Assembly (NCBI GenBank): GCA_019722365.1
Contig: JADFUC010001891.1
Span: 1-64,000 of the forward strand
Length of the DNA: 64,000 nt
Reading direction: 5' to 3'
Origin: Lithospermum erythrorhizon
Taxonomy: Eukaryota > Streptophyta > Magnoliopsida > Boraginales > Boraginaceae
Shown here: one piece after another, positions 47,231 through 58,618 of the stretch
How the letters are laid out: each line of letters starts with the position of its first letter
Position numbering within the stretch: position 1 is the first letter of the stretch
Notes under the pieces: model-generated
Seen by the model: only the letters and a program-made list of their open reading frames with translations
Told to the model about the DNA's origin: nothing
Databases searched by the model: none
Position numbers and translations under genes: made by a program

Positions 47231-48156
47231 TTGAAAATTACGCAACTAATTCATAATACAAATGCTACCAAGATTGAAGCGAATGTATAATAAATCGAAT
47301 TACAAAACGTATATATAATATAAATTCATACACGTATGAATACAAGACTACTTACAATACGCATCGGATATTAGCGAATTTCTTCCTCAATGAATCCTCC
47401 GTAGAATTTTTTCAAAGACCTCAAGTGAAATGCCTGGGCTTAGTCCACACCAAAAGCGTTGAATCTCAGATTGGATTTGCTAGAATCTTACGCAGCGTTT
47501 GGACAAGAATTTGAGTCAAAACTTTCACTCAAAACCCAAAGGAGAGGCGGCCGAAACAGAGGATGAGGAGAAATAAAATGCTTAAGGTTTTTCATTCATC
47601 TTTCCCTTATATAGTCCCTCTCATTTCAAATTGAATAGCTCGACTCGCTCGATAACAGGGTAACCTACGTCGTTAACTAACTTATTACTAAATCCAGGCA
47701 ACTTAATAAGTTACTAATAAGCTTCCCTCGTTAAACCGCCAATTGAAATAGTGCTAATTGATTCGCTTTTTTCAATTTTGTATTTTACATTATCAATCGT
47801 GAAACTCTCGATCAGTATCTCATTGGTTTAATCAACTCCCAATTTAACAATCTTGATTTATTCCATACATGGAATATAACTCAACGCCATTGTGTGTGTG
47901 TGGCTTTCCGGGGATCGGGGATATTAAACGTATAATAATATAATTGACCATTATGATTATTATATCGATTATGCAATGGATCTAGCACCGTATAACCCCT
48001 CATATTATCGTGAGTTCCATTTTAGTAATTTACAATTACTATTTATTGAACACTTAGTTTGAGTAATCTCATTTAACTAAAACTAGTAAATGATTTGTTA
48101 CAACAATTGTCGCAATGGACATAATTATAGAAATCAAAATACTTTGATTTCCAACA
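47231..48156 (-). repeat. 5' LTR of the minus-strand copia element
   Basis: About 926 bp, starting TGTTGGAAATC on the minus strand and ending TTTTCAA beside the PBS. It pairs with 32937-33878. Confidence 0.9.
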
Positions 48157-48960
48157 CATGAGGCCAGTAGTGGAATTTATATGTGCCAGAATATAACGGG
48201 CAGAGACATTTGTCCTGAGCATTCCGAAAACAATCACCATACACATACTCAAAGGTGTCAGATGCTGTCGCTCTATGAGATATTGGCTCCTCATTGGCCT
48301 AAGATGGTCAACACTTTGTGTGCAATATCTCCTCGCTTATATCATGTGGATCCCGAGTAGTCCCTATTCCACAAAAAATAAAAGATAAGTGGGTCATATT
48401 TTGAACATCACCCGTAATTGATCAATCAAAGATTATGTAGGAAAAATGAAGGAACTACTGGTGCCACACCGAAATTGGTAGATATTATTGGGGAGTTAAC
48501 CGGAAATGATCTTCACTTGGCCTACCAAGGACTAACTTTAAGCTTCCAATTCTCGAGCTGAAATATGTCGTTTTCATAAAGTTCTCGCTTATCGCGAAAT
48601 CTCGCATCTACCTCCAAATAACACCAATGCGAGCCAAGCCTAGATGATGTATGTACTACGGCCTAATTCAAGAATTGAACATTGGGAAGGTTATCTTTTA
48701 TCGTATAGTGGATCAAAATATAAAGACAAAGATCAAACCTATCGCTTTCCCAGCCTCATCTATAGCTTGCTCATGAGTCAACATCCAAACGCCAAGACGT
48801 AAGATGGTTTTGGGAGGATGCTGCAAGCCACCACCATCGATAAGTTGATGAAAGGGGAAGCATGTTGTAGATGTGAATTGAATGTTGCCGGATCGACCGA
48901 GGTCAGAGGAAGGAGAAGCTTCCTCGCTATGTTCATCAAAGCCTATGAAGTAAGAACATC
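48157..48960 (+). pseudogene. Envelope-like ORF of the Sirevirus-like element, second part
   Basis: Directly after the copia element, plus-strand fragments read SSGIYMCQNITGRDICPE (48168), LSLYEILAPHWPKMV (48265), RKNEGTTGATPKLVDIIGEL (48438) and TGNDLHLAYQG. From memory of the family this wording matches Sirevirus envelope-like proteins (fragments of the kind NEGTTGA and IIxELTGNDL). The copia insertion therefore split one ORF. Stops occur about every 40 codons. The product, if ever made, is of unknown function. Confidence 0.65.
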
Positions 48961-49365
48961 AATGGCCTAAAGTCAGATTCATATCAAGAAAGTTAGGGTG
49001 TCGAATTGCAAACCAGACCAAAGCTTGAAGGCCATTTTTCCTCCGATCACAATGACCCTGCCTTAATGAACCTCTGCCGAGTGCTATTGAGATTGCTCGC
49101 CTCCAGATATAATTTCTCTTTTGGGCATATTTGGGTAATAAATTAGGGGGATTATTTCTTATCTGATATTTTCTAGATTTCTCGTATAGATTTCTTTTTG
49201 CTTTTTTTCTCGTGTCCAACTGGGTACTAACAATACAACCACGTAGATATTCTGGGTAATGATCATGTATGATCATATGTTTTAACACTTGTGTTTTCTC
49301 ACTGTATGCCTTCGGAGTTCGAGGATTTGGTCATGAAAAACTTAACACCTAAAAAGCGGGGGAAT
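48961..49365 (+). other. 3' untranslated part and polypurine tract of the Sirevirus-like element
   Basis: No coding match. It ends in AAAAAGCGGGGGAAT (49351-49365), a good polypurine tract before the LTR. Confidence 0.5.
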
Positions 49366-50302
49366 TTAGTCAAGCGAGATGCTAGATGAAGTTTTTCTAC
49401 AATGAAAATTAATCATATCTCAGCTTGGTCCGCGACTACCGGAAAGTTACTCCTCGATGTTTTCATGCATCTCGCCCATGTGTTAAAACCGTATGGTTCA
49501 AGCGAGATGTTTCACTTGCTTAACGAGATATTATTTTATAAAGACAATCGCATCAACAAAGAGACTATGCTTCCTCAATCGTTAGATTCCATTTGAGAAG
49601 ATCAAGTAAGAAATAAGGAAACTCTTGGGATTCGTTGGAAGCATCTTGCTTTCAGATATACGTGTATATCTTGGAAGACAAAATTGTTGAGCATATTTAA
49701 TTTGCTTTACGGAGACGGTCAGGGGACTCCAATGTATTAAAGAACGGTTTTTTTAATTGTAAATCAAACACTTTATTTATTGTACACCGTGAGTCTCTAA
49801 TATGTCCTACACTATATAAGGAGTTCAAACATAAGCTTTCATGCCTCATATTTTATTATTCACAAAAGAGTTCTTTTGCTTCTCAGGAGCTATCATCGAG
49901 GCTTCAGTGTATGTCGTTTGTGTTAGAAGAAATTCTAATCTTATAATTAAATGTGTATCGATTGTTTATGACTTTGTGTTATAACAATCTACAGAGCTTT
50001 ATTTCGATTTGAATATTGTAAGTCGAACACCTGGAGAGTGTTGACGTGAAAGGTAAAGATAGGGGAGTTTGTTCTTAGAAGCTTATTTGGAGAACAAGAG
50101 GGCGTAAGAGAATACGAAGTATTCGTAAGACCTTGCTTGTAACATCTTCATTGTTATAGTGAAACCTTCACCGAGTAAGCCTCTACCAGTGCAAGTTGTA
50201 CTTAATCGAAAGGCCACGCTATGTGGTTCATTACTTTATTGTCTTAAGTAATTTTCGTATATTGTTATTGTTGTTTAATCGTTATTGACCGTTGGTTTCA
50301 CA
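49366..50302 (+). repeat. LTR of the Sirevirus-like element
   Basis: About 940 bp following the polypurine tract and ending GTTGGTTTCACA. The 3' part has the U5 wording common in this branch (GTGAAACCTTCACCG, TTGTTGTTTAATCGTTATTG). The left border is blurred (TTTAGTCAAGCGAG rather than TG). It is taken as the 3' LTR because RT and the envelope-like ORF lie to its left in the same orientation. Confidence 0.6.
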
Positions 50303-50314
50303 ACTGGTCAGCGG
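50303..50314 (+). other. PBS-like sequence after the Sirevirus-like LTR
   Basis: ACTGGTCAGCGG resembles the tRNA-Met PBS ACTGGTATCAGAGCGG with AT and AG lost. A PBS is expected after a 5' LTR, so an element array or a second, mostly lost copy is possible. Confidence 0.4.
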
Positions 50315-50420
50315 AAGCCACCTTTTCTTCAGATATATAGCACTGGGTAACATTAGGAACGAGCATAATGCCCCAACTTCCCACTCAATGAACTAAGCTT
50401 CTCGCGGGGATGTATGGCTT

Positions 50421-51286
50421 TGCTGGATACAAGAGCAAATATTAGAGGTTGTGGAATCCAAAATTTGGCAACCATATGTATGTCTATGTGTCGCAAACTT
50501 CGAAGCGGAGAATGAAAGTTTGGAAATAGTCATTCTACCACAAATAGAGGAGGAGATGAAAGCTATTTTATAAGTAAAGCCTCCTTAGACTTACTAAATT
50601 GATTGACCAATACTATACTAAAGTTCCGTCACCAAGCAGGGGTAAACTGGGAAATGAGTCTAAAATTGTGAATCCAAGTGGCGCGCGACCATGGACAAGA
50701 ATGGAATTTCAAAATGAGGGGCTGTTACAGTCACCTTTTCTCCTCCCGGTTCAGCTCGTTTGCACCCGAAATAGTTCAAACTTTCAAACTTAAATAGCTT
50801 CAAATTGCTATGATCAGTATTAAGAGCAAGCATAAACGTTTGAATTCAGCCATCAATTGCATTGAGTACAATTGATTTGCAAGCTATTACGAATTGCCTA
50901 CTTAATCATGCATTAGCTCCATCATCTCTACACACAAAAAAAAATCAAAAAAAAAATTCTGTGAAAGTAATTTATTCTCTCTTTTCTTTTGCTTTTGTTC
51001 GTGTGATACATCAAGCTTGCACGCAATTGCCGATTGATTCACTTGTGCTTGTGAAGTCGATCGTTGGGTCATTTTATCTGGGAAAAGACTTCACTTGTCA
51101 TCCTGGGCACCGCTGGAAGAAAGTCGAATTGCTTAAGGAAAGGCCGGACGGACTTGATCTTGTTAAGTTTTATGTTGTTTACAGTATTGGTTGTAATCGT
51201 ATGAATATTCGTTGTTCTTTCACGAATATTTGGTTTTTCTTTGCAGCACAGTTGTATAGCTCATATTTTCATTAGGTTCCCCTACA
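50421..51286 (+). repeat. 5' LTR of the plus-strand copia element
   Basis: 866 bp, TGCTGGATAC...CCCTACA. Matches 55998-56855 through blocks such as GAATCCAAAATTTGGCAAC, TTGCCTACTTAATCATGCAT and GGCACCGCTGG. The 137-codon frame at 50862-51275 is an LTR-internal chance opening. Confidence 0.85.
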
Positions 51287-51331
51287 GCCTAAAACAGACA
51301 TTATCTCGGAGCTACACACAATACTTTTGCA

Positions 51332-52480
51332 ATGGAGTCCAATGTTGATACTTCTTTGGTGAATGCGAGTGATGGCCGAATATTCAAGTTAAAATGGTGT
51401 TTTGATGATGTTGATTGTCAAACTGTTCCAAATAAGCTGTCTCAATAAGCACTTCCGCCCTAGTTCCTAGTACGGTTGTTCCTAGTGGCAAGCCTGAGTC
51501 ACCCATGTTGCCTCAGTGTTTCGATCGTCTGGTAAAGGGTTCCGATGATTCCTCCAGCTTTTGTAATCACGGCCACTTTGCCTCCTCAACCTCCAATTGT
51601 TCCGATGATGCAAAATGACCAACCGGCTCCTGTGCTTTCCGTCGTAATTTCAAAAGGTGGAGAGGACAAGTGATGTTCTATTCACACCGAACTCGCAAAC
51701 GGTTCTCGGGTTGAGGAACCTCCTACGGTTCAAGATAATGATGTTTGAGTTTGGCCGCGGTCAATTCTTTGAGACATTCGATTATTTGAGTCGAAATTAT
51801 TTGTTGACTTATTTGTTTGATGATTTGTATAGTATATATAAAAACATAATGCCATTACAAAACAGTGTTGAGACGCACTCTCAGCTTCAAATATAAGAGA
51901 CTTAAGATGCGGGTTCAAGAAATTTATTATGGGTAAATTTCGGATTATATAACGGTGGATGGAAAAATCGTGGATGATCAATCTAGAACTTGAGGTTGTC
52001 TTCCACGAAAGCTTCAAGTCAAGGAATGGTGTTGAACGAAATGTTCAAGGTTACGGCTGTAATCGAGAAATTGCCACCATCTTGGTCAGACTTCAAGAAT
52101 TATCTGAAGCACAAACGAAAGGATATGAACATGTTGCAATTATCGGTTCGCTTGAGAATTGAAGAAGGCAATATGAAGGCAGGGATTGTCACCGTTTATC
52201 CCAACTCCTCCTAGGAGTCTGGCCAATGTCGTGGAAACTCAGTCTCTTCGAGGTTTTTCAAGGGTGTTAAGAAGAATGATTTTGTTCCCTACCGGGAAAC
52301 AAGCCAAGAAAAGTGGTTCGGCTTCTCAAGGGAATTCCTTTCAAGGCTTTTGACGGGTGTATTACAATTGTAACAAACGTGGTCATAAGTCCTTCGGTGT
52401 AAACCGCCAAGAGAAGTAAACTGCGGGGAAAAACATGGCGAATGTGGTCATCAAAGAATCGTGAGGAATAACTTGTCGGC
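51332..52480 (+). pseudogene. Copia gag remnant
   Basis: The ATG at 51332 (MESNVDTS) starts the region. Recognisable capsid wording lies in 51990-52214: LNEMFKVTAVIEKLPPSWSD, FKNYLKHKRKDMNMLQL and RLRIEEGN. A zinc-knuckle remnant with YNCNKRGHKS is near 52360. Stops and shifts occur between these parts. Confidence 0.75.
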
Positions 52481-52860
52481 CGCGATTTCGGAAGTAACTT
52501 TGTGGAACAAACCCACAAGAGTGGTGGATCGATACCGGTGCTACTAGGCATGTTTGTTCGGTCAAAGATCACTTTGCTACTTTCAAACCACTTGCGAATG
52601 GTGAGAAGATGTACATGGCAAATAATGTGACCTCCAACATTGAGGGAGAAGGAACGATACCGAGGATGACTTCGTGGAAGTGAAGTCACTTTTTGAAGAA
52701 TGTCTCAGATGTCCTTAACGTAGAAGAACCTCAAAACCGTTCTTACTTAGCAAACATGATTTCAACTTGTAATTGAATCGATAAATTGTACTCTAAATCA
52801 AGATGTTTGTAACGAAAAAGGCTACAAGTTAGATGGCCTTTTCAAGATTTAATGTAACGA
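52481..52860 (+). pseudogene. Copia protease remnant
   Basis: WWIDTGATRHVCSVKDHF at 52522-52575 holds the catalytic D-T-G (52531-52539), followed by MYMANNVTSNIEGEG. This is the standard copia aspartic protease that cuts the polyprotein. Confidence 0.85.
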
Positions 52861-53520
52861 CATAAACAAGATTTAATAAAACTAATATCATTATGTTTGT
52901 GAGTACCTAATTTATGGCATAGTAGGTTAGGTCATGTGAACTATAATTCTTGCGAAGAATGATGAAGTTGGGTCACATACCTAATGATTTTATTGATAAG
53001 AATTACAAGTATGAAACATGTTGAAGCAAAATCGACAATATTTCCAACCCGATAGAAATAATAAGCTTCCTCGATCTTGTTCACAAAGGATCGCCTGCGG
53101 ACACGAGCCTGTAGGCTCAACTAAAGGTGGAAATGAATATTTTATCACCTTTCAGAGATGATAGTACAAAATTTTCTATGTATACTTGATGAAAATTAAA
53201 AAATGAGGCAACTACAAGTTTGCACTTAATAAAGAAATCAACTCGAGAAAATATAAAAGTAGTACGGGGTCGACAGAGGTGACGAGTATGTCTTACCATT
53301 TGGTCAATTTTGTTCCGAGCATGGTATTGTTCACGAAGTGATTCCACCATACCTCCAATCACTGAAAAATTGATCATTGAAAGAGATGATGAATGCATTG
53401 TTGATAAGTTCAAAGCCATCTGCTGAACGCTGGGAGGCGACATCGACAGCCTTAACAACCCTTGAATAAAATTCCTCGTAGAAAAATGAGAACAAGACCC
53501 CATTTGACTTGTTCAAAGAT
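52861..53520 (+). pseudogene. Copia integrase remnant
   Basis: Fragments LGHVNYNS (52930, the HHCC zinc region), a GDEY-like piece near 53279 (DRGDEYVLPFGQFCSEHGIV, with EYxxxFxxFCxxxGI) and VHEVIPPY (53325) place the integrase domain. Most catalytic context is lost. Confidence 0.7.
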
Positions 53521-55540
53521 AGAGCTCAAACCTACAAATCTTCGAGTGTGTGGGGGGTGTTTGGTTGGTCGGTTACCTCCCTCCTAAGCAGTGACTATCG
53601 TCCTAAAATGGTCGATGCAATTTTATCAGAGATGACACCACAAGTGAACAAGAATACAATATTGGAGTCACGGAATGTCAACGTTCTTCGAACATGTCTT
53701 TCCGATGAAGTCTAATGAAGGTGCTTCGACATCTAAAAGGACACATGAACCTGAGGGTAGCTGTTTATACCGAGACTACGGATACCGAAGAAGCTCGGGA
53801 GGAAGAAAAACCGACGAGTAAAAAGCACATGTCTAGCGCTTCCGCTTGGTTCTAATTTTGTAACGTATATGCTTGAGAGTGAACCTCGAACTTACCAAGA
53901 GGCTGTCAGCTCAACTGATGGTCCGCTTTGGAAGGAAGATATACTTAAGTGAAGTTGATCCAATTTTTACGTAATCACACTGGGAATTGTGGATCTTCCG
54001 CCGTGATGTAAGGTTTTAAAATTCAAATGATCTTAAGAGGAAAATGAAAGATGATGGGATTAATAGATAAGTTCAAAAAGTAGACTAGTCATTTTGAGGA
54101 ATAGACAAAAGAAGGACTAGACTATTTTGATACTTATTCTCCCATGACAAGGATAAGATCCATTAGGATTATCTTGAAATAGCCTCTATCACAAGAATCT
54201 TAGATGTACATCAAATGGATGTAAAACAAAATTTTCTTAAACGGAGAATTCGGGATGAAGAAATTTAGGATGGAACAAATCCTCGAGGTTTTATAGTTTC
54301 AAAGTGTTAAGAGAAAGTATGTCACTTGTCAAATCTTGTACTGGTTAAAACAAGTGCTCAAACAATGGTAATGGTAGTTTGGACAAGGCAAGACTGCTGA
54401 AAGTGGATTTAGAATCAATGAGCGTGACAAGTGCTTTATGTGAAACTAATTAGAGAGAGAGATATGTACCCTCTCGCTTGTATGTGGATGACATGCTCAT
54501 TGTTGGTAGCAACCAAAAGATGATTCAATCCACCAAAGATATGTCAACTCCAAGCTCGACATGAAGCGACATGGCGTTAGATGTAATTTTGGGAGTCCAG
54601 ACAAGCAGAACTCCTAATGGTTCAGTGTTGAATCTAATCACACTTTGTCATAAAATTCTTGAGAAATTTTGCCAAGATGATTTTGAGAATGTACAACCCG
54701 TGTGGATGAACATCGACATTCTCAATTTTAAGAATAAAAGGGAAATTGTCTCAACTTGGAGTATTCTCAAGCTATTGGGAGTCCTATGTAAATTGGCTTA
54801 GTTGTACTGTAATCGGATATAGCTTATTCAAGAAGCAAATTGAGTAGATATACCAAGAATCCGAGTAGCGATCATCAGAAGCTATGGTAGTACTTAAGTA
54901 CACGGCATAGTCGGATGCGGTCGTGACTATACGTGTTATCCGTCGCATTTCGAGGGTAATGATGCAAAATTGGATTCGATAATCGTGATTCAATGGTTAC
55001 TAGCGGATATGGTTCACTTTAGGCGTGCGTACCGTGTCACGGAAGTCCTCAAACAAACGTACTTCAGATCCACGACGGAGTTTGAGTTTATTGCCTTGTG
55101 ACAAGTGCGGGAAGAAGCCGAATGGTTAAGACAATTTCTTGAGGATATTCCGATGGAAAGCTACCCAATTTGCATATATCGCGACAATGAGTTCCAGAAT
55201 CGGGAGGCACACAACCCTTATATAATGGTAAGTCGAGACACATTCGGCCGACGACAAAATACTATTAGATAATTACTTCTCAATTGAGTATCACCGTGTT
55301 GATCGCGGGCATCAAAGGATAAATATAGCGGATACATTGACCAAGCGGGTTAAGAAAAGAACTAGCCGAGAATTCATCGAAAGGAAATGGATTGAAAACC
55401 CTCGAGAAAATGCTAACGAAGTGACAACCTACCTACTGATCGAGATCCCAAGATTTAGGTTCCAATTGAGCCAACCGGCTCATTGTATTAGGAGATCACT
55501 ACGGGGATTTCCCTACCTGCTCCTAGATGAGAAACAATGA
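53521..55540 (+). pseudogene. Copia reverse transcriptase and RNase H remnant
   Basis: FDLFKDRAQTYKSSSVWG and EPRTYQEAVSSTDGPLWKED (53885) mark the linker and RT start. YLACMWMTC-like sequence at 54480 is a decayed YVDD region (LYVDDMLIVGSN in another frame). RNase H traces follow, such as SDAVVT (54910) and the end piece GHQRINIADTLTKRVKKRTS (55313-55370). Many shifts. Confidence 0.7.
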
Positions 55541-55997
55541 TACCCGCAGGTAAGGTTGCTTATGCTTTTAACGACTCTACGAGACATCAAGGAGAAAGGG
55601 TTACTGAAAGAATATGAAGAGCCATCTATGTGAGCTAGCAAGGGTCATGAAGAGAAATGCCTCGGAGGATGCATTTCTTGACCTTAATAACTCACAAAAC
55701 TGTGCATATGTCCATGACTCCAACTTACACAATAATGAACCGATACGAAATGAATGGTGACCGCTGCGGAAGTGATGTCATCATTTGCTACCAGTTACGA
55801 TTAGTTCCAAGACATCGCTGGCCCCACTATGTCATGGTGAATGTAAAATATGTACACAAGGGAATTTGCCATCACACCTACCTATCCTATGCGTAACGTC
55901 GTTGTTTAATCGACATTGAGTCAAACTTTTCAAATTTGTATCCCGTATATTGTTTTATTGATTTTGTTTGGAATACAAATTTTGATTCATGCTGGGA
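55541..55997 (+). other. Copia 3' internal region
   Basis: Between RNase H and the 3' LTR. A 79-codon frame at 55657-55896 has no recognisable content. ATGCTGGGA before 55998 may be a worn polypurine tract. Confidence 0.4.
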
Positions 55998-56855
55998 TGT
56001 TGGATATTATAGAAAATATTAGAGTGTCAGAATCCAAAATTTGGCAACTCATGTGGATGTCTAAGCGTATTGTAAAACTTGGAAGTGAAAAATGAAAGTT
56101 TGAAATGGTCATTCTCACATGTGAGGAGAGCTTTGTATTTAAAGTTTACTTTTATAAGTAAAGCTCTTCCTAGACTTAGTAAATTAAGTGACCACTACTA
56201 TGCCAAAAGTTCCTGCTACTGCTAGGATAAAACTGGGAAATGAGCTCAGAATTGTGAGTACAAGGCATGTGCGAATCTACCTGATACGAATGCAATGAAC
56301 AGGGAGTCACATGAGCCACCTTGCTCCCCCCGGTCTAGCTCTGCTTTGCACCGAAATAGTTCAAACTTTTAAACTTAAAACGCTTCACCAGAATGATTGA
56401 GTATTAAAGAGCAAATTGCCATAAACGTTGAATTCGTACCATCAATCGTGATTGAAAGTACAATTGATTTGGGTAAATCGCATGTAATTGCCTACTTAAT
56501 CATGCATTAAATTTCCATCATCTCTACACACACACACAAAATAACTGAAAATTCCGAGAGCACCATTCTCTTTTGCTTTTGTTTAGGTACATCAAGCCGC
56601 ACGCGGTTCGCCGATCGTTCACTTTAAGTGCTTGCAAGTTTACCTATTGGGTCATTTTATCCGGGAAACGATCACCTCTTGTCGCCTCTGGCACCGCTGG
56701 GAAGAGGGTCGAATCTTATTTTAAGGAAAAGCATCTAACGTGGATTTCGATCCTGCTTTCATGATGTTATTACTATATTGTTCTAATCAGATAAATATTT
56801 GGTTATTATTTTACAAAGTATTGTATTAGTTCCATATTTTCCATTAGTTTCTACA
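55998..56855 (+). repeat. 3' LTR of the plus-strand copia element
   Basis: 858 bp, TGTTGGATATTATAG...TTTCTACA. Partner of 50421-51286. Confidence 0.85.
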
Positions 56856-58290
56856 TGATTCTCATGGTGGCTACCAATTCGACTTTTCTTGTAATTCTTT
56901 TGGACATGTCAAACAACATGTGATTTTAATTATGGACAATTTAGACTAAAAATTGTTAAACATGTAATAATCCATCCAAAAATAGTTTTAAAATGGTCCC
57001 AGACTTTATTGTTGATAGATAGAATATAGATTCGAGAGAATCATTACGTTATTGTGCTATTTATGCAAAAAAAGAATAGACAGCAGTAATTAACTTCAAT
57101 AAACAATTACATACATGTACTTACATTATTAACTAACAGAATTCATTCTTGTAGAGATGGTAAATTATTAAGATTGCTTTAGAATGCAGCAGCCTGACAA
57201 GATAGCACCAAATTTCTATAGGACAAAATAAAATTCAAATGCGATGGCTTTTGAAAATCACGAGTACCTTTTGGTTTCATCAATTTGCAAGCAATTTCTT
57301 TGAGATCTGAAGGATATTAAACGGAAGTTGCTCAATCTTTTGTGTGGAAAGTGTTTACATACCACCAAAGATGCTAGAAATGGTATTGATCTATAAAGAG
57401 AACAGGCAAATCTTCTACAGTTCTAGATGATAGCATATACCCTATATTGCTTTTATTAAAGAATTGCAAGTTTTTAGTCTTCACAGCCCCATTAGTCTTT
57501 CATTGTGACAATTTAATGTGTGTGAACTGTGAACACATTAAAAGAAACGGAAGTCAATATTTTACAAGATAATTGTTTAAATACCCCTAATAATAAAGCA
57601 CTGCTTATACTTTAATTCTCATCGTGATATCGCAGAAGAATTTAATTCCCTCAGAACGACATAAAAAGGTAATTTCGATCCCCAAGCTTAACATTTTCGC
57701 TAAGTTTTACTCTTAAGTTATAAGCATTCCTCGAAGGCACAAAGTTACACTTACCCCAAACTAACGCCACATTTAATATCAAACGCTTAGATTTAACTTA
57801 AATATTAGTTGTGACTCAAAGTTCAACTTTATGCTTACCACGCGACTAAATCACACGCCGACAATATCGAATCCAAAGATAATTCGATATCATTATCTGA
57901 GATCATTTTGACAATTTTCTCATATTTTGCACCTAGAATCCATGCTAGTGTCCAGGAGATGACTTGCTTCAAGTTCCAATTAAAGGTTCTGGACACTATA
58001 ATAAATTATGAGATGAACGAACCTAGACCAAGCCAACTACCAAAGTAGGCCATCTTGCGAATACATTTTCCTGGTCCATCTCCCAAAACCAAAGACAATT
58101 ATATAACTGCCCATTTCCTTAAAACCATCTAGTAAAAAAAGAGTTAAATTTGAGGCATCAAGAAATCTAAGGCATTAGTATTTTATAATGGTGAGAGTGG
58201 GGATTGAAGTAACCTTAATATCGTGATTGCCGATGTATGGATTATTATACTTTATTTCTACTACATAAGGGGCCGCTGCCTCTCACATTT
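56856..58290. other. Unassigned AT-rich spacer
   Basis: No coding frame, repeat unit or RNA gene could be recognised on either strand. Confidence 0.5.
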
Positions 58291-58618
58291 CAGATCTTTT
58301 GGTTTTAATTCGGAGGGCCGGGATGCCGCCCCGCCTCCTGGGCGCCCATACGGTGGGCCTCGATGGTCCTTGATGGTCCTTTTGGTCGGATCGAGAAGCG
58401 ACGGTGCGCTGCTATGTCCCTCGCCCCTCAACGCACTTCAGCACCCCGGCTCGGTAAGTTGGATTCTATCCGTCGCTGGGCCGACGCAGTTCGGTACCTA
58501 GGCCACTTAATCAAGCCCGATCGTAGTCACTCCGATGATAAAGCTAAGATTTAATGCAGGCGTTGACTTAGTCACTCCTTCCGTAGTCTCTCCTACTAGC
58601 AACGGCTAAGCCTCCGAA

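Larger units (their letters stand above)
32937..48156 (-). mobile_element. Ty1/copia retrotransposon on minus strand, containing a nested gypsy element
   Basis: LTRs of 926-942 bp begin TGTTGGAAATC on the minus strand (right ends at 48156 and 33878). The outer five bases are CACGA (32932-32936) and CATGA (48157-48161), a target duplication with one C/T difference. A degenerate PBS lies inside the right LTR and a polypurine tract inside the left one. Gag is at 37.1-37.8 kb, and integrase and RT remnants at 34.7-36.4 kb. Excluding the nested gypsy insert (about 38650-46918) the element is about 7 kb. It inserted into the envelope-like ORF of an older Sirevirus-like element. Confidence 0.85.
50421..56855 (+). 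mobile_element. Ty1/copia retrotransposon with two LTRs
   Basis: LTRs at 50421-51286 and 55998-56855 flank gag, protease, integrase, RT and RNase H in copia order on the plus strand. The length of 6.4 kb is somewhat above normal for the group. Flanking pentamers GGCTT and TGATT are too different to be called a target duplication. All ORFs are broken. Confidence 0.85.

Noticed and set aside
50862..51275. 137-codon plus-strand ORF
   Set aside because: It lies entirely inside the copia 5' LTR, and the 3' LTR counterpart does not keep the frame.
50416..56860. Target-site duplication of the plus-strand copia element
   Set aside because: GGCTT and TGATT differ at two or three of five positions, which is not enough.
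58291..58560. GC-rich piece as an rRNA fragment
   Set aside because: Compared by eye with plant rRNA wording; no conserved rRNA block could be recognised.
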